Positions 1-9,232 are shown, counted from the first letter of the stretch. The stretch is 64,000 nt of DNA from Chryseobacterium indologenes (GCF_018362995.1 NZ_CP074372.1:1426001-1490000), one strand, 5' to 3'. Translations and numbers: made by a program. Notes: generated from the letters alone by a model not told the origin.

Positions 1-435
1 GTAGAAAACACAACAGTAGTAAACATTAATAAAGTGTTGTATTCCGGTAACGTTGTAGTAACCGGAGGACGTAACGGAGAGGCTAAAAGCAGTGACGAAA
101 AACTGAACATTGAGTTGACGTCTCCCGGTGCGAAAGGAAACGGAACGAATCCGGAACAGTTATTAGCAGCAGGATGGTCGGCATGTTTTATCGGAGCTAT
201 GCATCTGGGTGCTGTTAAGATGGGAGTTACTCTTCCCTCAGACCTGTCTGTCAACACTTCAATAGATCTGGCGACTAATGATGACGGATTTTTTCTGCAG
301 GCTCATTTACAGATCATTTTACCGGGTCTTCCCGTAGATGAAGCCAGAAGAGTTGTGGAAACAGCACATGCTACATGTCCTTATTCAAAAGCAACCCGTG
401 GAAATATCAATGTGAAGATAGATGTTGTGGTGTAG
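1..435 (+). CDS. ohr: Organic hydroperoxide resistance protein (Ohr/OsmC family), 5'-truncated
   Basis: This is a thiol peroxidase of the Ohr/OsmC fold that reduces organic hydroperoxides in the cytoplasm. The reading frame is open from base 1, so the start codon lies just outside the window; a GTG at 34 would cut off residues that are also in frame. The two family cysteines are visible in the motifs AAGWSACF and ATCPYSKATRGN, and the N-terminal TGGRNGEAKS segment is typical of Ohr. Family length is about 140 residues, so only a few residues are missing. A hairpin terminator follows the stop. The family call is firm; Ohr rather than OsmC is inferred from the short length and the TGGRNG motif. 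Confidence 0.9.
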   Translation, partial: VENTTVVNINKVLYSGNVVVTGGRNGEAKSSDEKLNIELTSPGAKGNGTNPEQLLAAGWSACFIGAMHLGAVKMGVTLPSDLSVNTSIDLATNDDGFFLQAHLQIILPGLPVDEARRVVETAHATCPYSKATRGNINVKIDVVV

Positions 436-471
436 TTATCAGAATGTTCTTATAACGTTTTGATTGAAGAT

Positions 472-508
472 CTTCCTTGCTTTTTGGTAAGGAAGGCTTT
501 TTATTTTT
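472..508 (+). terminator. Rho-independent terminator after ohr
   Basis: CTTCCTTGC (472-480) pairs with GTAAGGAAG (487-495) across a 6-base loop, with one G-U pair, and is followed by a T-rich run. Confidence 0.75.
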
Positions 509-862
509 AATGAAAAGGAAGATATTCAAAACACAAATGAAATACCTAGAAAGAAATGATCTCTCCAGATATTTCATCCTTAGTCTTTAGAACCGATAAT
601 AATTAAATGCAATCAGGGATTTAATTTTAATCTTTAGTGTGTCTCCAAAGGTCTGATAATTAAGAAAAAAGACAAAACAGATTTTGTAAATATTCTAAGC
701 TTATTATGTAAAAAGAAATCTCAGGTATTGTAGATAAAATACTACTCAATATTACCATAAAAAAGAGCATATCTGCAATAAGATATACTCTAAAACTTAG
801 AAAAAAACAAAATTATAAACAACATTGCTTTAGTGGGAATGTGTTCTTCTCTTTATATTAAA
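509..862. other. Intergenic AT-rich stretch, no gene seen
   Basis: About 350 bases between the ohr terminator and the 3' end of the minus-strand helix-turn-helix pair. It is very AT-rich, with many stops in all frames. I see no RNA gene, repeat or convincing small ORF. Confidence 0.5.
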
Positions 863-1195
863 TTATATTAAAAATGTACGTTTCCATTTGGTCACCGTAT
901 TTCTGCTCAGCTTAAAGTGACTGGCCAATTGGGTGTTATTTAATCTGTGTGCTTTTTGATAGTCGAGGATTTCGAAAATAGCCTGTTTATCATAGGATTT
1001 GAATTTCTGGCTTTCGGATGATCCATCAAAAAAAATAATATTATTAATTTTCAGTACATCGGATACAGACAAAGTGTCCTTCGATAAAAACCCTTTGACA
1101 AATTTTCTTTTATCAGGACATTTTGCTTCTATAAAATCATGGTAAATCTGTTTATAATTGGGTCCTATATTTATGATCTGTATTTGCTTATCCAT
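863..1195 (-). CDS. Orphan helix-turn-helix protein (transposase OrfA-like), second of a pair
   Basis: A 110-residue protein whose last 45 residues form a transposase-type helix-turn-helix (NTQLASHFKLSRNTVTKWKR), like the OrfA DNA-binding segment of IS3-like elements. The first 65 residues are not recognised. No catalytic transposase domain, terminal inverted repeat or OrfB partner is nearby, so it looks like a standalone regulator or a domesticated remnant. Its start overlaps the end of the upstream helix-turn-helix gene by 25 bases, which implies translational coupling. Function unknown; the DNA-binding role is inferred from the motif. Confidence 0.7.
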   Translation of the reverse strand: MDKQIQIINIGPNYKQIYHDFIEAKCPDKRKFVKGFLSKDTLSVSDVLKINNIIFFDGSSESQKFKSYDKQAIFEILDYQKAHRLNNTQLASHFKLSRNTVTKWKRTFLI

Positions 1196-1590
1196 TTATT
1201 GAGCGTTGATTTTGGAATTCTGTATTGATTCATAATTTCTGAAGTTGTCATCTGCTTATTCTCCAGAAGTTCCAGCATAAAATCTATAATCTCTTTGGTG
1301 TATAAATTTTTCCTGAATTGAGGCAGCTGGGACTGTTTCTTTCTTTTATTGGGACTGGAAGCCGGAGCGTATAAAATCAAGTGATTGGAGTACAGCCGGA
1401 AAAAATCATATTCAAGCAGTTTACACCATTTTAAAAGTATATCTGCACCTACAGACTTCTGAGAATACATTTCTGTAACTTCCTTTTCTGTTTTCTGCAG
1501 AAATTTGCAGATTCTGTTTATTTCTACTTCTTCTTCTTTTACTCTTTTACACAGCAGATCTCCGATATGAATATCTTTTAAATTTTCCAT
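1171..1590 (-). CDS. Helix-turn-helix protein with XRE-like N-terminus and transposase-like C-terminus
   Basis: A 139-residue protein. Residues 5-70 resemble an XRE-type helix-turn-helix (IGDLLCKRV, followed by LLKWCKLLEYDFFRLYSNH). The C-terminal 40 residues form a second helix-turn-helix (TTSEIMNQYRIPKSTLNKW) of the transposase OrfA type. A basic linker (PNKRKKQSQ) joins them. It overlaps the next gene by 25 bases and starts 33 bases after the upstream membrane-protein gene, so the three may be one transcript. Similar proteins are, as I recall, common in Chryseobacterium and usually annotated only as transposase or HTH protein. Target unknown. Confidence 0.7.
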   Translation of the reverse strand: MENLKDIHIGDLLCKRVKEEEVEINRICKFLQKTEKEVTEMYSQKSVGADILLKWCKLLEYDFFRLYSNHLILYAPASSPNKRKKQSQLPQFRKNLYTKEIIDFMLELLENKQMTTSEIMNQYRIPKSTLNKWISKYRS

Positions 1591-1623
1591 CCTATATTAA
1601 TTTATTTACTGTTCAAAACACCA

Positions 1624-2094
1624 TTATCTCCTGTCGGAAATAAGCTCATCATCTTTCATGGTCATATTTTTCGTGATATCTTTGAAAAGTAAATTCACCT
1701 GATTTTCATTACAAAAGGTAATATCAATATCCGTTCTTAAAACCTTTCCTGAAGAACCCGAGAACAGAATAACCAGGTATTTTTTTAAAATGCCTTCCTT
1801 GATTTCAATATTTAAGATTTTCCTGTGTGGCATTTCAAAACGAGGTTTTTTACATCTTGAAAGCCATTGATAACTTTTTATGGAAAGGATCTCTCCTGAG
1901 TTTTCATATTCGAAGACAAACCTGTTTTTTAGTTTCCCGTATAGCAATACCAAAAGAGTAATAAAAACAAACAATATTGAAAGTAAATAATAATCAAAGA
2001 ACCTAAGCACAATAATGGTTCCTAAGAGTAACACAAATACCGTCAGCTGAAAAATCATATGATTCATTACTTTTTTCTTATTGCTTATTTTCAT
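1624..2094 (-). CDS. Small membrane protein of unknown function
   Basis: A 156-residue protein with two closely spaced hydrophobic segments near residues 13-32 and 36-52, then a soluble C-terminal domain of about 100 residues rich in beta-type sequence. The N-terminus is basic (MKISNKKK), suggesting that the C-terminal part faces the cytoplasm; the arrangement resembles bacterial PH-like membrane proteins. No family was recognised with confidence. It is the first gene of a possible three-gene unit with the overlapping helix-turn-helix pair downstream. Confidence 0.6.
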   Translation of the reverse strand: MKISNKKKVMNHMIFQLTVFVLLLGTIIVLRFFDYYLLSILFVFITLLVLLYGKLKNRFVFEYENSGEILSIKSYQWLSRCKKPRFEMPHRKILNIEIKEGILKKYLVILFSGSSGKVLRTDIDITFCNENQVNLLFKDITKNMTMKDDELISDRR

Positions 2095-2209
2095 TGAACT
2101 CTCAAATTGTGAAGATTGCTATGTTAATATATTGCTTTTTATAAAAAATAATCTGAATTCAAATGGCGGAATATTGCTACTCCGCTCATTCTAAAATGTA
2201 ATTAAAAAT

Positions 2210-3097
2210 TTAATTCTTGTAAAAACTATATCCTGTAGACTGTACTCCCCAGTTCTGTAAGAAAGAAGCATCTGTAATAGTAGCACGTGAAGACAGGTTT
2301 TCAATTCCGTATAGCAATTCTACTTTGTACTCAGAATCCGGATCAATACTAATCCCTGTTCCGTCCCCTACACTGTAATTGGCATATAGAAAATATCTAA
2401 AATTGGCATTCGTGGCACCCCCGATAGCATATGGATTACCTGCACTATCTAAATTAGCAGCATCAAAGAAATACGGTGAAATCTGTGATGTCTGCATCAC
2501 TACGGTTACTGTATTTTGTTCTGTCCAATCATTCACTCCAGGCCCTGTTTTTTTATAGAGTCTTGCATACGCTCTGCTATTGAACATTACAGGAACTTTA
2601 ATCTTTCCTGTTCCGCCTTCAATGGAAGTTTGGGAAAACGGACCTAAATCAGCGTAATTCATCTCAAACCATAATCCCCAGGATACAGTACCTCTTCGTA
2701 TAGAGCTTGCAGGAAATTTCAACCCGATTGTAGAATTGGGAACTACCCAGCAATTATTGGCGTCAATCTGAGGAGAACCTCCGTTTTGTGCATTATTTCT
2801 TATCGAAGTCAAAGCTACATTCCTGGAATCATTTTGTCTGATATTACTATCCAAATTATATACAATAAAATCATTGGGATTTACCGGCTTGAATATTCCT
2901 ATATTTCCGTTTGCATCAGCAACTACAGGAGTTCCTCCCGGAATGATAGGTAATGTCCGGGTACGCAACTCTCCGTTGATATCTAATGTTTTTGTAGGAG
3001 AAGTCGTATTGATTCCTACATTTCCGGTTTGTCCGGACACGGTAATGGATAGTCCAAGCATTACCATTGCTAAGGATGTAATTTTTCTATTTTTCAT
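2210..3097 (-). CDS. Secreted protein with tail-fibre-like N-terminal motif
   Basis: A 295-residue protein starting at the ATG at 3097, chosen because the signal peptide (MKNRKITSLAMVMLGLSITVSG) begins there; an upstream in-frame ATG at 3127 would add ten charged residues. The mature protein opens with VGINTTSPTKTLDINGELR, a motif common in flavobacterial surface proteins and related to phage tail-fibre head regions. The remaining 230 residues are beta-rich with many aromatics and Asn/Gly, probably a surface or matrix domain of unknown function. It is divergent from the sensor kinase gene to its right, so it could be a target of that system; this is inference only. Confidence 0.65.
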   Translation of the reverse strand: MKNRKITSLAMVMLGLSITVSGQTGNVGINTTSPTKTLDINGELRTRTLPIIPGGTPVVADANGNIGIFKPVNPNDFIVYNLDSNIRQNDSRNVALTSIRNNAQNGGSPQIDANNCWVVPNSTIGLKFPASSIRRGTVSWGLWFEMNYADLGPFSQTSIEGGTGKIKVPVMFNSRAYARLYKKTGPGVNDWTEQNTVTVVMQTSQISPYFFDAANLDSAGNPYAIGGATNANFRYFLYANYSVGDGTGISIDPDSEYKVELLYGIENLSSRATITDASFLQNWGVQSTGYSFYKN

Positions 3098-3127
3098 AAC
3101 CTTTGGTTTATTTTTTCTGACATTCAT

Positions 3128-3453
3128 TTGCTTATTGACTACCTGAATTTTAACAGAGGAGATCTGAGTCTCCCCTGTATAAACTACCCTGAAATTTTAC
3201 TTAAAATACGTGGGAACATATTTAACATTCATTGCTGAATCAGGTAATAAATTGTTGGGACAAAGATCAGATAACCCATACGGATGGTAAAATAATTATT
3301 GTAAAAATAGATGGTCATGATTGTAATTTTAAATTTAATAGTGTGTAGTTTAAAAATGACATTGTATACTTTTGCTGGCCGTTAATTTTTCCTAACTTTA
3401 TAATAATAATTCACTATATCTATTAAAAAAACACACATAATTATCAATACACA
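3128..3453. other. Divergent intergenic region upstream of sensor kinase
   Basis: About 325 bases between the secreted-protein gene (minus) and the sensor kinase (plus). Apart from the promoter near 3370-3400, I see no ORF, hairpin or repeat. Confidence 0.5.
3370..3400 (+). promoter_or_regulatory. Bacteroidota-type promoter of sensor kinase operon
   Basis: A TTTTG box (3370-3374) is followed after 18 bases by TAACTTTA (3393-3400), one base from the Bacteroidota consensus TTTG-N17-19-TAnnTTTG. The expected transcript start is near 3406, about 48 bases before the start codon. Confidence 0.55.
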
Positions 3454-6447
3454 ATGATGTCTTATAAAATCCCTCTTTTTATTCTATTATTCTGTATACC
3501 ACTCTGTTATAGCCAGCAGATAGCCTCTGTTTGGTATGATACAGACAACGGACTTCCGCAGAACAGTGTAAAGGATATTACTAAAGATAAATATGGATTT
3601 ATCTGGCTGAGTACAGAGAACGGACTTGTGCGTTATGACGGATATAATTTTGTAACCTTTAATCATCTTAATCTTAAGAATAACAGGTTTACCTTCTTTT
3701 TTGGAAATGCTGAAAAAGATTCTATTTATAACTTAACGGCTTACAGTGAAAACACTATTTTGCTTTCCAAAAGAAATATAACTGTACTTCAAAAACAAAC
3801 CAACTGTATCCGAAAAGTTTTGAGTGAAAGCAGGGCACATTCCATCTTTGTAAAAAACAGAGTATTGGACGAAGTTGAACATAGAAAATACTTTATTTAT
3901 TTAGACAGAAACAACTACTATCACCTTGCCAATGATGGTACAATTCAGTATAAACACGAAAATATAACTCCCGTCAAAGGCCTGCAAAAGAACTATATAT
4001 TGGATACTTTCTGTTTTGGACAGAACATTTTTATCACTTCAAGGACATTAAAAAAGATCATCAAAATATCCTCCAGAAAAGTAACTTACCTGGACGCACC
4101 TGATGTTTTTTTTCAAAAGAACGCCAAAATATACTGGAGCCAGATCAACAATCAGTCTTTTATCATTCATGACCGCATATTGTATAAGGTTCTATATGAT
4201 CAAAATGCCATCAATGTAAAGAAAATTGCGGTTTATGATCTGAATAAAAACTCCTTGTCCTCCATTTATCATGATGAGATCAATAATAAGCTCTATCTTG
4301 GAACCTTATCGGACGGCTTGAATGTCATTAAATTCAATAACTTTCATGTAGTCAACAAATTGGAAAAGTCTTATGATAATATTTTTTATTCCCCGCTTCC
4401 TTTCGGAAAAGACAAAGTAATCACCTCATCAGGGGACGTTTACAATGAAAATGGTTTGCTAAAACAATATCATTTCAATACTACCAGCAGGTATTTTTTA
4501 TTGTATGATAACAACAAAAACATCATCGTACAAAAGGACAAATCTCTGCTGCGCTATCTCAATGACACCGATTACTCTAAAAAAGAACAGCAGGATTTCG
4601 GGAAAACGGTATCTTATGTATGGAATATCAAAGATTATTATGCAGTGGTATTTCACCAGCCTTCGTTAAGATCTGAACTTGTTTTTTATAAGGATGCCAG
4701 CTTTAAAAAGTCCTTTCTGCAATTTTCCATCTCCAATATTGTGACCTCCGTGCAGGAATATGGTCATAATAAATGGCTGGTAGGAACCAGAGATGCCTTA
4801 TATTCCATAGAAGCCCCCTCTTTTACACCAAAAAAAATATCTTCAAAACCTTTGAATGTAAGGGAAATTGTAAAAACAAATGATGGTAATTTTTGGATTA
4901 TGACCCAGGGAAACGGCATTTTTCTTTACAAAAACAAGGAATTAATAAAAATGCCTGACGACAAAGATGGCTATCTTTTATTTTCGCACACAATTCTGGA
5001 AGATAAAAAAGGATTTTTCTGGATTAGTACCAATAACGGGCTATTCCAGGTGCTGAAAAACAACCTTCTGAATTATTCCAGGGATAGAAAATCTTCGGTG
5101 TACTATTACAGGTACAGCAAGGAAGATGGTTTCAATACGAATGAATTCAACGGAGGATGCTCTCCCAGCGCTGCAGTGCTGCAAAACGGAAGCTTTGTGC
5201 TGCCTTCGATAAAGGGACTCGTGTTTTTTGATCCCAACAAAATCAGAAGTTATTATCCGAAGAACTTCTTTATGGAACGGGTCGTATTTTATGATTCCAA
5301 AAGCAGCATAAAAGAGAATACCATCAGTCTGGAAAACAATTTTTATAAAGCTTTGATATTGGTAGATGTACCCTATTATGCCAACCGCGTAAACCTTGTC
5401 ATTGAAGCCAGGCTGAAAGGTTCTAAAAATGAAAAATGGGAGAAAGTAAGCAGCGACGGGAAATATTACATCACGAATCTCGATCCCGGAAAATACCAGC
5501 TTATCGTAAGGGTATTAGCTTCTCCAAAAGGAAAATACATTTATAAAACATTAAATATTGATGTAAAATATTTATTCTATCAAACATTGCTTTTTAAGTT
5601 TTTCATCATTTTAATTCTATCACTCATCTTATTAAAATTGGTCAAACTACGGATAAGAAGACAGGAATTAAAAAAAAGAGAACTGGAAAAAATCATTGAA
5701 ATAAGAACCCAGAAATTATTAAAAACAGTTTCTAAATTGGAATATACAAAGGAACAGCTCCGAAAAGAAAGTGTTCAGCAGAAAAAATTACTGGAAACGA
5801 TAAGCCATGACATTATCACTCCTATCAAATACCTGTCTATTGCGGCAAAGAAATTGTATGAAACAGATGAACACGATCATTATATACAAAAAAAGCATTT
5901 TGAAAGCTTTTATAAATCTTCCATAGAGTTCTACAACTTTGTAAAAACCCTGAAGGAATACGCTGAGATTTATAACATTTCCGAAAAAAAGGAAACTTAT
6001 AATATTTACGAAGTTATTGAATCCAAAAAGACTCTTTTTGAAGGAGCTGCCAGAGAACAAAGGACGCAGATTATTAACAATGTTAAAAACCCTACTTACT
6101 CCCAGATCAATCAGAATGTAGTAGCAGTTATTATTCATAATCTAATAGATAATGCGATAAAAAATACAACAAACGGAACCATAGAACTGTCCACCATTGA
6201 AGATGACAGCATCTTTTTTCTGGAAGTAAGAGATACAGGAAAAGGAATGAGTCCGGAACAGATGAAGTATTATGAAAAGCTTCAGAATAATATTGAAAAT
6301 GAAAAACTCATTTTACAAAAGTACAGTCTGGGGCTGCATCTTATTCTGCAATTACTCATGATGATCAACGGTAAAATAGACTTTAAAAACAATATCCCCC
6401 ATGGAACAATAGTATCAATTAAAATAAAAAAACAAAAATATGGATAG
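3454..6447 (+). CDS. Two-component sensor histidine kinase with beta-propeller sensor
   Basis: A 997-residue membrane sensor kinase. A signal peptide (1-20) leads into a periplasmic beta-propeller with regulator-propeller repeats, for example GFIWLSTENGLVRYDG near residue 50 and GFFWISTNNGLFQ near residue 525. A Y_Y_Y-type domain (about 640-705), one membrane segment (about 708-728), a coiled coil and the kinase core follow. The phospho-acceptor motif SHDIITPI places His at residue 785; the N-box NLIDNAIKN and G-box DTGKGM are intact. It ends in the kinase domain, so it is not a hybrid. It overlaps the response regulator gene by 8 bases, so the two are almost certainly partners. The ligand is unknown. 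Confidence 0.9.
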   Translation: MMSYKIPLFILLFCIPLCYSQQIASVWYDTDNGLPQNSVKDITKDKYGFIWLSTENGLVRYDGYNFVTFNHLNLKNNRFTFFFGNAEKDSIYNLTAYSENTILLSKRNITVLQKQTNCIRKVLSESRAHSIFVKNRVLDEVEHRKYFIYLDRNNYYHLANDGTIQYKHENITPVKGLQKNYILDTFCFGQNIFITSRTLKKIIKISSRKVTYLDAPDVFFQKNAKIYWSQINNQSFIIHDRILYKVLYDQNAINVKKIAVYDLNKNSLSSIYHDEINNKLYLGTLSDGLNVIKFNNFHVVNKLEKSYDNIFYSPLPFGKDKVITSSGDVYNENGLLKQYHFNTTSRYFLLYDNNKNIIVQKDKSLLRYLNDTDYSKKEQQDFGKTVSYVWNIKDYYAVVFHQPSLRSELVFYKDASFKKSFLQFSISNIVTSVQEYGHNKWLVGTRDALYSIEAPSFTPKKISSKPLNVREIVKTNDGNFWIMTQGNGIFLYKNKELIKMPDDKDGYLLFSHTILEDKKGFFWISTNNGLFQVLKNNLLNYSRDRKSSVYYYRYSKEDGFNTNEFNGGCSPSAAVLQNGSFVLPSIKGLVFFDPNKIRSYYPKNFFMERVVFYDSKSSIKENTISLENNFYKALILVDVPYYANRVNLVIEARLKGSKNEKWEKVSSDGKYYITNLDPGKYQLIVRVLASPKGKYIYKTLNIDVKYLFYQTLLFKFFIILILSLILLKLVKLRIRRQELKKRELEKIIEIRTQKLLKTVSKLEYTKEQLRKESVQQKKLLETISHDIITPIKYLSIAAKKLYETDEHDHYIQKKHFESFYKSSIEFYNFVKTLKEYAEIYNISEKKETYNIYEVIESKKTLFEGAAREQRTQIINNVKNPTYSQINQNVVAVIIHNLIDNAIKNTTNGTIELSTIEDDSIFFLEVRDTGKGMSPEQMKYYEKLQNNIENEKLILQKYSLGLHLILQLLMMINGKIDFKNNIPHGTIVSIKIKKQKYG

Positions 6448-7078
6448 AAAAATTATTATTGCGGATGATCATTTTGTGGTGAGATTGGGAACCACCCTTA
6501 TTTTGGAATCCCACTACAAAGATGTGAAGATTTCTTACGCGGAATCTTATACAGATCTGACAGATCAGTTACTCATTGAGAAATTCGACTTATTGATCCT
6601 GGATATCAATATGCCGGAGAGTAAGTATCTGAGCATGATTGGTGAAGTAAAAAAAATACAGCCGGATCTTAAGATTCTTGTGTTTTCCGTGTATGACAAT
6701 GATATTGCAGTACAGTATATCATTGAAGGGGCCGACGGATATATTAATAAATTATGTGATGAAAATAATATCCTGGAAGCTGTGGAAAGCATTTTTGAAA
6801 CCGGAACTTATTATTCCCCGGATATTGTAAAAAAACTGGTTTCTTCCGCTAAAAAAGACACTCCTGTCAACCCGATAGAAGCTTTATCCGAAAGAGAAAA
6901 AGAAATATTTGATTTACTGATAAAAGGTTACGGCAATATTGAAATCTCGAATGAACTGAACCTGCACCTTTCCACAGTAAGCACCTACAAAGCAAGGGTC
7001 TACAAAAAACTGAACATCAAAAACACAGTAGATCTTGTACGGTTAGGAGACAAAAACCAGGCACACAAATACAAATAA
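6440..7078 (+). CDS. Response regulator, NarL/FixJ type with LuxR helix-turn-helix
   Basis: A 212-residue response regulator and partner of the upstream sensor kinase, whose gene it overlaps by 8 bases. The receiver domain (1-125) has the acidic pair D9/D10, phospho-acceptor D55 in LLILDINMPE, and the GADGYINK motif with the conserved Lys. The C-terminal LuxR-type helix-turn-helix (about 145-205) reads LSEREKEIFDLLIKG then NELNLHLSTVSTYKARV. All key residues are present, so it should be an active transcription factor. Its targets are not visible from sequence. A strong bidirectional terminator follows. Confidence 0.92.
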   Translation: MDRKIIIADDHFVVRLGTTLILESHYKDVKISYAESYTDLTDQLLIEKFDLLILDINMPESKYLSMIGEVKKIQPDLKILVFSVYDNDIAVQYIIEGADGYINKLCDENNILEAVESIFETGTYYSPDIVKKLVSSAKKDTPVNPIEALSEREKEIFDLLIKGYGNIEISNELNLHLSTVSTYKARVYKKLNIKNTVDLVRLGDKNQAHKYK

Positions 7079-7121
7079 TCACGGACATTTTAATAAACAC
7101 TAAGATGTAATACCAAAATAA

Positions 7122-7160
7122 AATCCCCATCATCAGGTTGATGATGGGGATTTTTTATTT
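7122..7160. terminator. Bidirectional terminator between response regulator and ankyrin gene
   Basis: A perfect 14-bp stem: AATCCCCATCATCA (7122-7135) pairs with its complement at 7139-7152 across the 3-base loop GGT. It is flanked by T-rich DNA on the plus side and A-rich DNA on the other side, so it can serve both convergent transcripts. Confidence 0.88.
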
Positions 7161-7181
7161 TTAATCAGCAGATCAAAATTA

Positions 7182-7703
7182 TTATTTAATTGCTGATTCT
7201 CCCTGAAGCAATTTCACGGCTTCATCATTATTCTGCATTAGAGCATGCTGCAGAGCGGTGTTTCCTCTGTTATCCTTTATACTCTTATCAGCTCCTTTTT
7301 CTAAGAGCACTTTCAGGATTTCTGTTCTGCCAAAAACTGTGGCATAGATCAGAGCTGTTGCACCATTGTAATTTCTGGCATTTATATCCGCTTTAAAGGA
7401 AATGAGTAATGAAACCATTTCTTTGTATCCTTTAAAAGCAGCACCCATTAATGCTGTGTTACCGCTTTGATCCTGTAAATCAGGATTAGCTCCGTTCTCA
7501 AGCAGCCACTGAGCCGCTTTGTAATGGTTATGATATACAGCTAAAATTAAGGGAGTATAGCCTTCTGTGTTTTTAGAATCAATATCTTTTTTATATTGAG
7601 ACAGGGCTTCTGCATTGCCTGTCTTTGCATACGAAAAGATGTCTTGTGCGTTCATTCTGTCAATCGCAAAAAACAGAATGACAGCGGAAATAAGATATTT
7701 CAT
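7182..7703 (-). CDS. Exported ankyrin-repeat protein paired with catalase
   Basis: A 173-residue protein with a signal peptide (1-19, ending MNA-QD) and about four ankyrin repeats covering residues 45-165, recognised by TPLILAVYHNHYKAAQWLL, GNTALMGAAFKG, GATALIYATVFGRTEIL and GNTALQHAL. It starts 5 bases after the catalase stop, so the two are one operon. An ankyrin gene next to an exported catalase recalls the katB-ankB pair of Pseudomonas, where the ankyrin protein supports catalase activity. A similar accessory role in the periplasm is inferred from that neighbourhood. Confidence 0.88.
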   Translation of the reverse strand: MKYLISAVILFFAIDRMNAQDIFSYAKTGNAEALSQYKKDIDSKNTEGYTPLILAVYHNHYKAAQWLLENGANPDLQDQSGNTALMGAAFKGYKEMVSLLISFKADINARNYNGATALIYATVFGRTEILKVLLEKGADKSIKDNRGNTALQHALMQNNDEAVKLLQGESAIK

Positions 7704-7708
7704 TATTC

Positions 7709-9232
7709 TTATTTTGAAGATAATAAAGATTCCAGCTGCTGGCGGTCCATTTTAACATATTGTGCCAAACGTTTTCCATATTCTGAATCTGCCTGATAGA
7801 AGTAAGAGATCATTTTAGCCACTACCTTTTTATTGGTAACGCTGTTCAAAGCATCTCCAAGGTTTTTAATCAGGTTATCCTGATCCTTTTTAGAGAAAGA
7901 CCTGTACAGTTCTCCGGCCTGTTTAAAGTTATTTTCCTTATCTATTTTCGCCTGTACCGATGATGTACCTGCAGGAAAAACAGTCTGAGAATATTTGAAT
8001 TTTTTGTTATCGGTCACTTCCGGTTTACCTGCTGAAGGCTGATAATTGACTTCACCACTTTGAGGTCTCACAGACATGTACCCGTTTTGATTATATGTTG
8101 TCACTTCATTCTTTGATGCATTAACCGGCAATTGCTGAAAATTTCCTCCGATCCTGTGTCTCTGCGTGTCAAAATAAGAGAACAACCTTCCCTGTAGCAG
8201 TTTATCTTCTGACGGTTCTATTCCCGGCACAAGAGTTCCCGGAGAAAAAGCAGCCTGCTCTACCTGCTGAAAATAGTTCATCGGATTCTGATTAAGAGTC
8301 ATGGTTCCTGCTTTCACCGATTTTGCAATAGATTCCGGCCAAATTTTGGTCACATCTACCGGATTGAAATCAAGCTTTTCAAAGTCCTCTTTCTTCAGCA
8401 TCTGTACGTACAAATCCCACTTCGGAAAATTTTTGTTCTGGATAGCATTGTACAAATCTCTCGTAGCATGTTCTATCTGTGTAGATTGAATTTTATTGGC
8501 TTCTTCCTGGGTAAGATTTTTTTCACCTTGCTGAGGAACCCATTTATACTTCACATATGTTAATTCTCCTTTGGCATTGACCCATTTGAAGGCATGTACT
8601 CCATTTCCCTGCATTTCCCTGTAGTTGGCAGGAATTCCGTAATCTGAAAATAACCAGGTCAGCATGTGTGTAGCTTCCGGAATATTAACCATAAAATCAA
8701 AAACTCTGTTATTATCAGAAGCGTTATTGGTAACCGGAGAGGGTTTAAAAGCATGAACCATATCAGGGAATTTCATGGCATCCCTGATGAAGAATACTGG
8801 TAGATTATTACCCACTAAATCATAATTTCCCTGATCAGTATAAAATTTAACCGCGAACCCTCTTGGATCTCTGAAGGTTTCCGGAGATCCCTGCTGATGT
8901 ACCACTGTAGAAAACCTTACCAATACGGGCGTTTTCTTTCCTGCCTTTGATAAAAAATCAGCCACGGTAACCTCTGAAAAATCAGCATCTGCAACAAATT
9001 CACCAATAGCCCCAGCTCCTCTTGCATGCACTACCCTTTCAGGAATTCTTTCTCTGTCAAAAGCTGCCAACTTCTCAATTAAATGAATATCTTCCAGTAA
9101 AACCGGTCCGTTATTTCCTGCTGTTTTAGAATTCTGGTTATCTCCTACAGGGCTTCCCGTATTAGTTGTCAGTTGTTGAGAATACAGTGTAGACGTGATA
9201 AGAATCCCGGCTAAAAGCACATTTTTTTTCAT
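7709..9232 (-). CDS. Exported heme catalase (clade with N-terminal signal peptide)
   Basis: A 507-residue monofunctional catalase that disproportionates hydrogen peroxide. The N-terminus is a Sec signal (MKKNVLLAGILITSTLYS), so it acts in the periplasm. The distal His is H69 (RVVHARGAG), the distal Asn pair is N142/N143 (DLVGNNLPVFF), and the heme-ligating Tyr is Y353 (RLFSYFDTQRHR); all catalytic residues are present and the length is normal for small-subunit catalases. It is co-transcribed with the ankyrin gene. A TATATTTG -7 box lies just upstream. No Fur/PerR/OxyR site was recognised. Subtype symbol (katA/katB) is left open. Confidence 0.95.
   Translation of the reverse strand: MKKNVLLAGILITSTLYSQQLTTNTGSPVGDNQNSKTAGNNGPVLLEDIHLIEKLAAFDRERIPERVVHARGAGAIGEFVADADFSEVTVADFLSKAGKKTPVLVRFSTVVHQQGSPETFRDPRGFAVKFYTDQGNYDLVGNNLPVFFIRDAMKFPDMVHAFKPSPVTNNASDNNRVFDFMVNIPEATHMLTWLFSDYGIPANYREMQGNGVHAFKWVNAKGELTYVKYKWVPQQGEKNLTQEEANKIQSTQIEHATRDLYNAIQNKNFPKWDLYVQMLKKEDFEKLDFNPVDVTKIWPESIAKSVKAGTMTLNQNPMNYFQQVEQAAFSPGTLVPGIEPSEDKLLQGRLFSYFDTQRHRIGGNFQQLPVNASKNEVTTYNQNGYMSVRPQSGEVNYQPSAGKPEVTDNKKFKYSQTVFPAGTSSVQAKIDKENNFKQAGELYRSFSKKDQDNLIKNLGDALNSVTNKKVVAKMISYFYQADSEYGKRLAQYVKMDRQQLESLLSSK

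Noticed and set aside
863..1590. Complete insertion sequence
   Set aside because: Only helix-turn-helix parts are present; no DDE or HUH catalytic domain, terminal inverted repeats or target duplications were found.
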